From Streptomyces mayonensis (lineage in GTDB: Bacteria; Actinomycetota; Actinomycetes; Streptomycetales; Streptomycetaceae), in assembly GCF_018982965.1 (NCBI RefSeq), contig NZ_JACBYP010000003.1, forward strand, positions 62,001-126,000: 64,000 bases of DNA. Direction: 5' to 3'. The notes below the pieces were generated by a model that had not been told where the DNA came from, made no database searches, and was given only the letters and a program-made list of their open reading frames with translations. Of the stretch, positions 57,144 through 64,000 are shown piece after piece. Positions within the stretch are counted from its first letter, which is position 1, and each line of letters begins with the position of its first letter. The position numbers were made by a program, and so were the translations under genes.

Positions 57144-58760
57144 TCAGCCTCCGGCTCGTAGCACATCTGCGACGATCGGCCCGGCCGCGTCGCCGCCGTG
57201 GCCGCCCTCCTCCGTCATCGCCGCCGCCGCGACGTCGTTCCGGAAGCCGGTGAACCAGCTGTTGGAGGTGGTCTGCCCGTCGACCTCGGCCGACCCGGTC
57301 TTGGCACCGATGTCGCCGCCGAGACCGGACATGGCGGCCACGGCGGTGCCCTGGGTGGCGGTGAGCCGCATCATCTGCTTGAGCTGGTTCGCCGTGCCCT
57401 GCGGCAGGCCCTCGGCGGTGGCCGGCTCCCGGTCGTCCAGGTCGAAGGCGACGAGATACGGCTGGCGGAACTCGCCGGTGATCGCGGTCGCCGTCACGGA
57501 GGCCATGTTCAGCGGGTTCATCTGGACCTGGCCCTGGCCGATGGCGTTGGCGGCGCGGTCCGGGCCGCCGGAGGCGGGCACGCTGCCGTCGAAGGTGACC
57601 ACGCCGGTCTGCCAGTTGTCCTGCCCGAGCCCGAAGCGCTTTTCGGCCTCCTCGGTCAGCGAGGAGTCGGTGAGCGGCTTCTCGTCGACGAGCTTGACGA
57701 ATCCGGTGTTGCAGGAACGCATGAAGGTGTTGGCGAGCGTCGCGCTCGGGTTGGCCTTCATGCCGGTGAGGTTCTTGAAGGTCTGGCTCTGCCAGGTCGC
57801 CGTGTCCGGGCAGGGCGCGGGCCCGTTCATCGAGGCCACGCCGTTGTCGATGAGCATGGCGGCGGTGATGATCTTCATGGTGGACCCGGGCGCGACCCGT
57901 CCCTGGAAGGCGGCGTTGAAGCCGTCCTTGCGGTTGTTGGCGACGGCCAGGACTTTTCCGCTGCTCGGCTGCACCGCGACGACCGACGACTCGCCGTACC
58001 GCTTGACGGCCTTCTCGGCCGCCGCCTGCACGCTCGCGCTGAGCGTCGTCCGCAACTTGCCCGGCTCGCCCTCGGTCAGCGTCAGCAGCGGGGTGTCCGG
58101 GACCTCCCTGGTCGTGTGCCGGACCGCCAGCTCCACGCCCGGAGTGCCGCCGGCCTTCGACCCGTACCGCTCCCGCAACGTGGCCAGCACCGGCCCCAGC
58201 GAGGGGTACTTCTCCTTGCTCAGCACGTCGCCGTCCGGCCCGACGGCCTCGATCTGCGGGGTCTCGGACTTCTCGGTGACGAGCGTGTCCCCGTCCTTCA
58301 GCTCCGGATGCACGACCGACGGTTCCCAGTCGACGAGCGCCCGCCCACTGGTCTCCCCGCGCACCACGGTCAGCTTGCTCTTGTAGCTGAGCGGCTTGGT
58401 CGTCCCCTCGTAGGACACCTCGGCCTTCACCGTGAACGGCACGGAGGCCCCACTGGCCGCCCCCGGCGTGATCTCGACGTCGCCGATGTGCGCCGCGTCG
58501 CCGTAGGCCGTGAACAGCGTCCCGGCGGCCGAGGAGTTGTTGGTGTGCGACGCCGCGGCGGTCGCGTCGCCCTTCTCCCAGGCCGCGAAGAACTCCTCCG
58601 TGGTCTCCCGGACCTCGTCCGAACTCGGCGGCCCGCTCCTGGCCGACCCGCCTCCGTCACCGCCCAACGCCGACACGACGTTGTAGGCGCCGTACCCGGC
58701 CCCGCCCACCATCACGGCGAACACCCCGCCTATGACGGCGACCTTCACCCCCTTGGCCAT
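57144..58760 (-). CDS. Penicillin-binding transpeptidase with MecA_N-type domain (copy 2)
   Basis: A 538-aa paralog of the gene at 55334 with the same order: membrane helix about 5-28 (VKVAVIGGVFAVMVGGAGYGAY), NTF2-like domain about 45-165 (RETTEEFFAAWEKGD), linker domain, then SxxK in PGSTMKI, SxN in FMRSCNTGF and KTG in GAKTGSAEV. All active-site motifs are intact. ATG 58760 has GGGAGGGA upstream. The two tandem genes, separated by 127 bp, look like an old duplication; together with ssgE they form a cell-wall/sporulation locus. Confidence 0.92.
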   Translation of the reverse strand: MAKGVKVAVIGGVFAVMVGGAGYGAYNVVSALGGDGGGSARSGPPSSDEVRETTEEFFAAWEKGDATAAASHTNNSSAAGTLFTAYGDAAHIGDVEITPGAASGASVPFTVKAEVSYEGTTKPLSYKSKLTVVRGETSGRALVDWEPSVVHPELKDGDTLVTEKSETPQIEAVGPDGDVLSKEKYPSLGPVLATLRERYGSKAGGTPGVELAVRHTTREVPDTPLLTLTEGEPGKLRTTLSASVQAAAEKAVKRYGESSVVAVQPSSGKVLAVANNRKDGFNAAFQGRVAPGSTMKIITAAMLIDNGVASMNGPAPCPDTATWQSQTFKNLTGMKANPSATLANTFMRSCNTGFVKLVDEKPLTDSSLTEEAEKRFGLGQDNWQTGVVTFDGSVPASGGPDRAANAIGQGQVQMNPLNMASVTATAITGEFRQPYLVAFDLDDREPATAEGLPQGTANQLKQMMRLTATQGTAVAAMSGLGGDIGAKTGSAEVDGQTTSNSWFTGFRNDVAAAAMTEEGGHGGDAAGPIVADVLRAGG

Positions 58761-58925
58761 CGACAGTCCCTCCCAGCCAGACCTTCGTACCGTGCGTCCA
58801 CCTCCTGAACGCGTTCAGAAGCGGTAGCGGTTCAGCCTATGCGTACAAAGTGAACAACGGTACGGGTGTTTCCGTTTGGTGGCCCAACGGAGACACGGGG
58901 GCGGGACGCCCTTCTCGGCGGTGCC

Positions 58926-59207
58926 CTACCGCCGACCGTCGGTCACGGGGCTCTTCCTCCGGGCCGCCCGGATCTCGGCAACGGCTGCGGCGACGGAGGA
59001 ACCGAAGACCGGGTCCTGCCGGGCGATGACCCGGCGGCGGTACTCCTCGACGAGGCGGACGACGCCGGAGAGGCCGGCGGGATCGGCGCGGTGGAGCTCA
59101 CGGGCCGGCCCGGCCTCGAAATCGCCGGCGTCGTCAGGGAGGCCGCGGCCCGTCGTGAGGGTGGCACGCAGTTCGCCGACGGTACGCACGGGGGAGCGGC
59201 CGGACAT
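58926..59207 (-). CDS. Small hypothetical protein (93 aa)
   Basis: A 93-aa predicted soluble, helical protein (VRTVGELRATLTTGRGLPDD near the start, LVEEYRRRVIARQDPVFGSS and VAAAVAEIRAARR near the end). Third-position bias is high, which supports coding, but I do not recognise a family and the ATG at 59207 lacks a good ribosome-binding site. It lies upstream of, and on the same strand as, the penicillin-binding proteins, 166 bp away. It may be a real small protein or a remnant. Confidence 0.5.
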   Translation of the reverse strand: MSGRSPVRTVGELRATLTTGRGLPDDAGDFEAGPARELHRADPAGLSGVVRLVEEYRRRVIARQDPVFGSSVAAAVAEIRAARRKSPVTDGRR

Positions 59208-59485
59208 GGACTCGGCTATGGCCTGCAGGCAACTGAGACGCCCAGTAGAGCGTGTTCGGAAGTGACCTTCTGGATGCAGGCCCTCGCTGGTGCCGATGAC
59301 GAAGAATCTTGGCGGCTCAGCGAGCGAGATCTCGGTTGCCTAGGGGCGCGGGTATTGGATTCAATGACCGGCATGATCACCCGGGCGCGCCTGCCTCGGC
59401 GGGACGTGATGATCCCGCACCGTCAGCGGCCGGCGCGAGATCCGGGCGGATCGCGACCGCATCGTCCCAGGGGAGACGACACACG

Positions 59486-60592
59486 ATGGACACGCCCCCG
59501 CCGTCCGGAGCGGAGCACACAGACGGGTCGTCCATCCGCCTGGGTGCTCTCGTCCCGCTGACGCGGCCCGGCTGGGTCGAGGCGGGCCGACACCTGCTCG
59601 CAGGACTCGACCTGGCCGTTCGCGAGGTCAACGACGCCGACGGGATCGACGGCAGACCACTGGAGTTGGTGGTCCGGGACACCGCGGCCGATCCGGAGCG
59701 GGCTGCGGCGGCCGTGGACGAACTGGCACACCTGGGCGTGGCCGCCGTGGTGGGTGAGTACCACAGCGTGGTCGCCCGCGCCGCCGCCGCCCGAGCCGAC
59801 GCCCTCGGCGTGCCGTTTCTCTGCTCGTCCGCGGTGCTCGACACGCTCACCGAGGAGCCGACGGAGTGGGTCGCGCGTCTGGCCCCGGCCCAGTCCTACG
59901 GCTGGCGGATCTACGCGGACTTCCTCCTCCGCGCGGGTCGGCGTCGGATCGCCGTGGCGACCCAGCCGAGCGTCTACTGGGCGTCCGGGACCCGCGTCCT
60001 GCGGGAGCACCTCGCTCCCCACGACGGCACCGTCCTCGAACTCGACGCGACGCTCACGCCCGAGGCCCTGTGCGACGCGCTCGTCGACCATGGCGCGACC
60101 GCGCTCCTACTACTGGTCGGCCATCCGGAGCCGGCGGTGCCGATCGTCCGGGCCGTCCGGGGCGACCGGCGGCTCGCGGAGATCCTCATCGGCGCTCCGG
60201 CCGGACAACCGGAGTTCGCCGGATGGGCCGCGGCGCTGGGCGAGGGCGGCGCCGGGATCCCGTTCCTGCGCTACCTGCCCGAGCGCCTCGGTCCGCTCGG
60301 TGAACGCGTCGGGAAGGAGCTCCGCGAGCGGCTTGGCGAAGCGCCCTCCTTCGTCGCCTTCGAGGGCTGGGACACCGTCGCCGTCCTCGCCGCGGTGCTG
60401 CGTTCCCACGGCACGGACCGGGCGGTCATCGCCGAGTCATGGCCGCTCGTGGCGGTCGAGGGCACCCGCAGGCCGATCCAGTTCTCCCGCACACCGGGCA
60501 TCAGCGTTTGGCAATGGGCTTGGACACCAGTCCAAGTCGTTGATCGGGACCCGGCGGAACCCGACCGCTTTCGGACCCTCCACGGCGGCTGA
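59486..60592 (+). CDS. ABC-type periplasmic-binding-fold protein (branched-chain amino acid type) without signal peptide
   Basis: A 368-aa type-1 periplasmic-binding fold of the LivJ/urea-amide group: SIRLGALVPLTRPGWVEAGRHLLAGLDLAVREVND, GRPLELVVRDTAADPERAAAAV, AVVGEYHSVVARAAA, and a second lobe ending WQWAWTPVQVVDRDP. The start at ATG 59486 (GGGGAG about 10 nt upstream) leaves no lipobox or signal peptide, and no ABC permease is nearby. It may be a cytoplasmic ligand sensor. Extension to upstream starts gives an Arg-rich, non-signal sequence. The following IS remnant marks a rearranged area. Confidence 0.8.
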   Translation: MDTPPPSGAEHTDGSSIRLGALVPLTRPGWVEAGRHLLAGLDLAVREVNDADGIDGRPLELVVRDTAADPERAAAAVDELAHLGVAAVVGEYHSVVARAAAARADALGVPFLCSSAVLDTLTEEPTEWVARLAPAQSYGWRIYADFLLRAGRRRIAVATQPSVYWASGTRVLREHLAPHDGTVLELDATLTPEALCDALVDHGATALLLLVGHPEPAVPIVRAVRGDRRLAEILIGAPAGQPEFAGWAAALGEGGAGIPFLRYLPERLGPLGERVGKELRERLGEAPSFVAFEGWDTVAVLAAVLRSHGTDRAVIAESWPLVAVEGTRRPIQFSRTPGISVWQWAWTPVQVVDRDPAEPDRFRTLHGG

Positions 60593-60641
60593 GAGCAGGG
60601 GAGTCCAACTGCCCAGATCTGCCGAACTTGGAAAGTGCCGG

Positions 60642-60930
60642 TCACAGCCACTCGTTGATGGCAGCGACGAGGACGGCCGCCTCGTAGCGGCGCGAGCCGC
60701 GCTTCTTGCGGTTGGCCGCCTGGTCGGCCTTGTCCGGGATGGCGCGGCGGATCCCACGTCGGCGCAGGTGGGCGCGGTTCTTGGCAGAGGCGTACGCCTT
60801 GTCGGCGCGTCCCCGGCGAGGCCGGGTAGGCGGCCGTCCCAGCCCGGGCCGGGGCACCCGGACGCCTTCCAGCACCACCTCGAACCGCAGGCGCTGTGCC
60901 GGTCGTGAGGACATTTGCTGTCGTGTTCTG
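60642..60930 (-). pseudogene. IS5-family transposase, 3' fragment with internal deletion
   Basis: The minus strand ends with LVAAINEWL, the usual C-terminus of Streptomyces IS5-type transposases, preceded by GRADKAYASAKNRAHLRRRGIRRAIPDKADQAANRKKRGSR in short blocks and LRFEVVLEGVRVPRPGLGRP. The expected stretch with the catalytic Glu (between KKRGSR and RYEAAVLVAA) is missing, and no N-terminal half is present. It is inactive. A 5' fragment of a related element is at 15124-15448. Confidence 0.82.
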
Positions 60931-61162
60931 GTGACCAGCCGCGACGACGGGAAAGTCCGCATCCAGCGGCTGCGTCGCGACATCCTCTGGTGCCACGTAC
61001 GGCGTCGACCTCGACACCCGTGACATCCATGCCTGCCCGGGGTGGCGTCATGAACGACAGGGCGGACGGCGTACGGGTGCTGCCCGGGACCGGCGTGCAC
61101 GGGCGGAGTGCTGTGCTCTTCACGGACGGGAGTGGGCCCGTTTCCCGGTTTGCCGAGCGATG

Positions 61163-61199
61163 TGTAGTCGTTGACTACATTGTTTGCAGTATCTACATT
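61163..61199 (+). promoter_or_regulatory. Promoter with palindromic operator
   Basis: TGTAGTC-GTT-GACTACA (61163-61179) is a perfect 7-3-7 palindrome. It overlaps a TTGACT -35 (61171-61176), which is 17 bp before a TACATT -10 (61194-61199). CTACATTG occurs twice. This is the best sigma-70-type promoter in the window and lies upstream of the SDR gene. Confidence 0.7.
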
Positions 61200-61271
61200 G
61201 AAGTGGTGTCCGGTTCTGCGCGTCGGCTCGTCGAGTCGGCGTGCGCATCCTCCCTGAAAGGCGCCACCGCC

Positions 61272-62129
61272 ATGGCCTCTGCGCGCAAGAACGAACTCGT
61301 CGTCGTGTCCGGGGCCTCGACGGGTATAGGGGCCGCGACGGCGCGCGAACTCGCCTCGATGGGCTACCACGTTCTTGCCGGGGTGCGTACCGACCGCGAG
61401 GCCGACGCCGTTCGGGGTGCAGGTGTCGAGCCGGTCACCCTGGACATCACCGTTCCCGAGCATGTCGACGCGCTCGCGGAGCGGATCGCCGGGGATCCCG
61501 AGGGGCGTGCGCTGCGGGCGCTCGTCAACAACGCCGGGATCGAAGTCAACGCGCCGGTCGAGGTGTTGCCGCTCGATGTATGGCGGGAGCAGTTCGAGGT
61601 GAATCTGTTCGGGCACATCGCCGTCATCCAGAAGCTGCTGCCGTATCTGCGGCGGAGTCGGGGCCGGATCGTCAACATCAGTTCCGTGGGCGGGGTGGCC
61701 GCCCTCCCGATCTTCGGTGCCTACGCGGGGACGAAGTTCGCGCTCGAAGCCGCGAGCGACGCCCTGCGCCGTGAGGTCAGGGCGCAGGGCGTGCAGGTGG
61801 TCGTCGTCCAGCCGGGCGGCGTGCGAACGGAGATGGCCGCCCGCAGCGGAGACGTCTCCCTCGAACTCGCAGGCCGGATGAGCGCCGAGCACCGGCGTCT
61901 GTACGGCGCCCTCGTCGAATCGACCGTCGCCTCGAACGCCGCCTTCCTGAAGCGTGCCGTGCCCGCGGCGAAAGCCGGGGCCAAGGTTGCCCGAGTGGTC
62001 ACGGTGGCTCGGCCGCGCACGCGGTACACGCTCGGCACGGATGCCGCGTTCACCATCCCTCTCGCGCGCTTCCTTCCCGACCGTCTGCTGGACCGGGTGC
62101 TCACGCCAGGGCGGCGGCGAGCAGGGTGA
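61272..62129 (+). CDS. SDR family oxidoreductase
   Basis: A 285-aa short-chain dehydrogenase: SGASTGIGAATAREL, NNAGIEVNAP, catalytic serine in VNISSVGGVAALP and YxxxK in AYAGTKFALEAAS. The extended C-terminus is typical of retinol-dehydrogenase-like SDRs in actinobacteria. ATG 61272 follows AAAGG by about 9 nt, with a leader of about 65 nt after the promoter. Its 3' end overlaps the convergent DUF1772 gene by 29 nt. No regulator is adjacent, so the controlling factor is unknown. Confidence 0.9.
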   Translation: MASARKNELVVVSGASTGIGAATARELASMGYHVLAGVRTDREADAVRGAGVEPVTLDITVPEHVDALAERIAGDPEGRALRALVNNAGIEVNAPVEVLPLDVWREQFEVNLFGHIAVIQKLLPYLRRSRGRIVNISSVGGVAALPIFGAYAGTKFALEAASDALRREVRAQGVQVVVVQPGGVRTEMAARSGDVSLELAGRMSAEHRRLYGALVESTVASNAAFLKRAVPAAKAGAKVARVVTVARPRTRYTLGTDAAFTIPLARFLPDRLLDRVLTPGRRRAG

Positions 62130-62547
62130 AGGCGGCGATGATGACGCCCACGCGGGCGTAGTGGTAGCGGTCCCAGCGGGTCACCTGCTCCTTCCAGTCG
62201 GCGGGGCGGTTCTCGGGCGTCCAGGTCTTGCCCCGGTTGTTGATGGGGACGAGCAGGGCGACCGACATGATCACGCTCAGGAGCAGGAGCGTGGCGGCGG
62301 TGACGACGAGCTTCGCGCCGGGTTCGCCCCGTGCGGTGGTGGCCCAGGCCGCGGTGAGGGCGAGCGAAGCGACGTACCAGACCGGCATCAGGGCGCCGAG
62401 CATCCGGCCCCCGTGGGCGCGGCCGAGCAGGGCGCTGTCGTCGGGGAGGGCGTTGAGGATCGGGTTGACGACGAAGGCGACGGCGAACTCCACCCCGACC
62501 ATCAGGCCGACGATCACGGTGGTGCAGACCTCGAGTGCGGTGAGCAT
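62101..62547 (-). CDS. DUF1772 family membrane protein
   Basis: A 148-aa protein with four predicted helices (EVCTTVIVGLMVGVEFAVAFVVNP, ALMPVWYVASLALTAAWA, LVVTAATLLLLSVIMSVALLVPINNRG, VGVIIAAFTLLAAALA) and the VPINNRGKTW...W.RYHYAR motif of DUF1772. Such proteins are often next to TetR regulators, but their function is not known. ATG 62547 has AAGGGAT upstream. It is divergent from the TetR gene at 62668 and shares two CTAGC palindromes with it. Confidence 0.88.
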   Translation of the reverse strand: MLTALEVCTTVIVGLMVGVEFAVAFVVNPILNALPDDSALLGRAHGGRMLGALMPVWYVASLALTAAWATTARGEPGAKLVVTAATLLLLSVIMSVALLVPINNRGKTWTPENRPADWKEQVTRWDRYHYARVGVIIAAFTLLAAALA

Positions 62548-62594
62548 GGTGATCCCTTCTGGATCCGGCTCGGGATCCCGTTCGGGATCCGGAT

Positions 62595-62667
62595 CTAGCG
62601 GTGCTAGATAATGCAGCAACGCTAGTACTGCTGCCGCTCGATTGTCTAGCGGTGCTAGGGTCACGTC
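62595..62667. promoter_or_regulatory. Two CTAGC palindromes and a leaderless -10
   Basis: CTAGCGGTGCTAG occurs twice (62595-62607 and 62646-62658) between the divergent DUF1772 and TetR genes. The second overlaps the TAGGGT -10 (62656-62661), which is 6 nt before the TetR ATG. Likely operators for that TetR. Confidence 0.75.
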
Positions 62668-63246
62668 ATGTCGGTACAGGAACGCAAGGAGCGTGAGCGG
62701 GCGGGCCGTGAGCGCCTCATCGTGGCGACCGCCCGCGGACTCGCCGAGGAGCAGGGCTGGGACGCGGTCACCACCCGGCGGCTCGCCGAGCGCATCGAGT
62801 ACAGCCAGCCCGTCCTCTACAGCCACTTCCGCGGGAAGCGCGAGATCATCGGCGCCGTCGCGCTCGAGGGCGCCGCCGAGATGGCAGCGGCGCTGCGGGC
62901 CGCGACCACTGCCGCGGACGGCCCCCGGGCCGGGGTCACCGCGCTGGCCCGCGCCTATCTCGACTTCGCCGAGGCCAACCCGGCGGTCTACGACGCCATG
63001 TTCCGGCTCGACGGCGGCCTGCCGTTCGCGCAGGAGGACACGCCGGAGCCGCTGAAGGACGCCTTCGCCGCCCTGTTGGAAAGCCTCGGCCGGGTCGCCG
63101 GGGGCGGTGTCCATCCGGGGCTGTTCACCGAGGTGTTCTGGGCGGCCCTGCACGGCCTGGCCACCCTGACCCGGGCGGGACGGCTGCCGCCGGAGGACGC
63201 CGGGCGGAGGGTGGAGCTACTGGTGGACCGGCTCGCCGTGGTGTGA
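62668..63246 (+). CDS. TetR family transcriptional regulator
   Basis: A 192-aa regulator: helix-turn-helix GLAEEQGWDAVTTRRLAERIEYSQPVLYSHFRGKREIIGAV, then a TetR_C-type ligand domain with PAVYDAMFRLDGGLPF and FWAALHGLATLTRAGRLP. ATG 62668 follows a TAGGGT -10 by 6 nt, and one of two CTAGCGGTGCTAG palindromes covers that -10. It probably represses itself and the divergent DUF1772 gene. Confidence 0.9.
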   Translation: MSVQERKERERAGRERLIVATARGLAEEQGWDAVTTRRLAERIEYSQPVLYSHFRGKREIIGAVALEGAAEMAAALRAATTAADGPRAGVTALARAYLDFAEANPAVYDAMFRLDGGLPFAQEDTPEPLKDAFAALLESLGRVAGGGVHPGLFTEVFWAALHGLATLTRAGRLPPEDAGRRVELLVDRLAVV

Positions 63247-63286
63247 CACACCGTCCCGGCGGTCGGTACTCGGCGTCTTGATGCGA

Positions 63287-63320
63287 ACGCCGAGGAGCCG
63301 ATGACGCCGAGGAGCCGATG
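63287..63320. repeat. 17-bp tandem duplication
   Basis: ACGCCGAGGAGCCGATG is repeated twice without change in the space between the TetR gene and the convergent saccharopine-dehydrogenase-like gene. No gene or terminator was recognised in the rest of that space. Confidence 0.9.
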
Positions 63321-63469
63321 ACGTGGATGAGCCTGCGATGCGGGTGAGCCTGCGACATGTACGAGTCCGGCCGGACGGCTCGGGGCCGAGCTCGGGTCGG
63401 TCGATGGGGGAGCGTTTGTCGCGGGCGCCGGCCGGGTGTCGGGATGAGAGACGAGATGCGGGCAGCCCC

Positions 63470-64000
63470 TCAGCCGAGGGCTGCCCCGTCCGGAGTGGGG
63501 TGGGTCATGTCGGGCAGGAGGAACTGTCCGCCCGCCTGTTCGGCGAGGTCGGCACCGAACAGGGCGCCGGGTGTGTAGGCGCCCGGTCGGCCCTCGCCTC
63601 GGGCGAGCCTGGCGGCCACCGCGGCTGCCACCGAGGCGGTGTAGTCCATGCCGTCGTCGGCGCGCAGCCAGCCCTCGCGGTGGGTGCCGTCGGGCCAGGT
63701 GACGACCGCGTGCCCCCAGGAGTGCCGGCGCGGGCGCGGGGTCTCCTTCATCTTGGCCTTGGCCATCTGGCCGACGGCGAAGCGTCGCAGCGGCCCGACG
63801 GACAGCAGCTTTCCGGCCGGCGGGGCCAGGGCCCGCATGACGGGCGAGGTGGGGGCCATTCCGGTGGTCACCGTGACGGACGGTGCCTTGCTGGCCCGTT
63901 GGGCGGCGATGAGCTCGGCCGTGGGAGCACCGGCGGACTTCGCCCGCCGGCCGTCGGGCAGGGTGAGCTTCTGCAGATCGGCGCCGAGGCGTGAGGTGAC
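63470..64000 (-). CDS. Saccharopine dehydrogenase-like / trans-acting enoyl reductase family protein, C-terminal part
   Basis: Only the last ~176 codons are in the window; the N-terminal Rossmann domain lies past the right edge. The visible part resembles the C-terminal half of actinobacterial saccharopine dehydrogenase NADP-binding proteins: VTTGMAPTSPVMRALAPP, a hydrophobic interface segment, then WGHAVVTWPDGTHREGWLRADDGMDYTASVAAAVAARLARG and the closing YTPGALFGADLAEQAGG. Such proteins reduce or transfer hydride on unknown substrates; some act with polyketide synthases. Frame and ending are clear, but the family call rests on the C-terminal part alone. Confidence 0.75.
   Translation of the reverse strand, partial: VTSRLGADLQKLTLPDGRRAKSAGAPTAELIAAQRASKAPSVTVTTGMAPTSPVMRALAPPAGKLLSVGPLRRFAVGQMAKAKMKETPRPRRHSWGHAVVTWPDGTHREGWLRADDGMDYTASVAAAVAARLARGEGRPGAYTPGALFGADLAEQAGGQFLLPDMTHPTPDGAALG

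Noticed and set aside
15124..60930. The two IS5 fragments as halves of one element split by a 45-kb insertion
   Set aside because: They lie in the same orientation with ordinary core genes between them, one has an internal deletion, and their overlap cannot be tested by eye. Two independent decayed copies are simpler.

Overview
This is a high-GC actinomycete chromosome segment, almost certainly Streptomyces. Codons end mostly in G or C, GTG and TTG starts are frequent, many genes overlap by GTGA or ATGA, and the marker genes fit: ssgE-type SsgA-like protein, SepX, LtrA, and fruR-fruK-fruA. From memory (not checked here) the gene order resembles the core chromosome of S. coelicolor between the fructose operon and ssgE. 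There is no plasmid, phage, CRISPR array or biosynthetic cluster. The mobile DNA is two decayed IS5-type transposase fragments and one short element with terminal inverted repeats.

Layout. 1-7.9 kb: a long, translationally coupled minus-strand catabolic operon (metabolite:H+ symporter, lactonase-like metallo-hydrolases, SDR, two hydroxyisobutyrate-dehydrogenase-like enzymes, cupin, two carboxymuconolactone-decarboxylase-like proteins), read away from a divergent IclR regulator with GTCCACT operator-like repeats. 8-13.3 kb: WYL regulator, then fruR-fruK-fruA for fructose uptake and phosphorylation. 13.5-15.5 kb: quinone-reductase-like enzyme, divergent TetR, IS5 remnant. 15.5-25.4 kb: housekeeping and membrane genes (DUF6227-type protein, P1 peptidase, LtrA, MscL, SAF-domain protein, MTA phosphorylase, FmdB zinc ribbon, MFS, K+/H+ antiporter). 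25.8-35.4 kb: penicillin acylase, a 0.29-kb MITE-like element, then 5-formyl-THF cyclo-ligase, galU, glp/moeA, moaC, mogA, a rimJ-like acetyltransferase, sepX and tRNA-Ala. 35.6-41.8 kb: GNAT, xthA, MerR and a coupled Baeyer-Villiger monooxygenase / hydrolase / SDR cassette. 41.8-50.6 kb: tricorn-like S41 protease, TetR plus MMPL exporter, YbaK-type deacylase, EamA permease, DUF1876. 50.6-58.8 kb: serine hydrolase, an ECF metal transporter behind a Nur-box-like site (so probably nickel), ssgE and two tandem penicillin-binding proteins. 58.9-64 kb: small hypothetical, orphan substrate-binding protein, IS5 remnant, SDR, DUF1772 with divergent TetR, and a truncated saccharopine-dehydrogenase-like gene.

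Three patterns cut across the window. First, eleven genes have a TANNNT -10 element 6-7 bases before the start codon and no convincing Shine-Dalgarno, which suggests leaderless transcripts. Second, short tandem repeats (9-39 bp units, 2-8 copies) recur at gene junctions and in frame in protein tails and linkers. Third, two conserved genes seem to start at CTG. No wholly new system is proven. The best leads are the IclR-controlled paralog-rich operon, the Baeyer-Villiger cassette with its MerR-type palindrome, the MITE-like element, and the Nur-box nickel/cobalt transporter.
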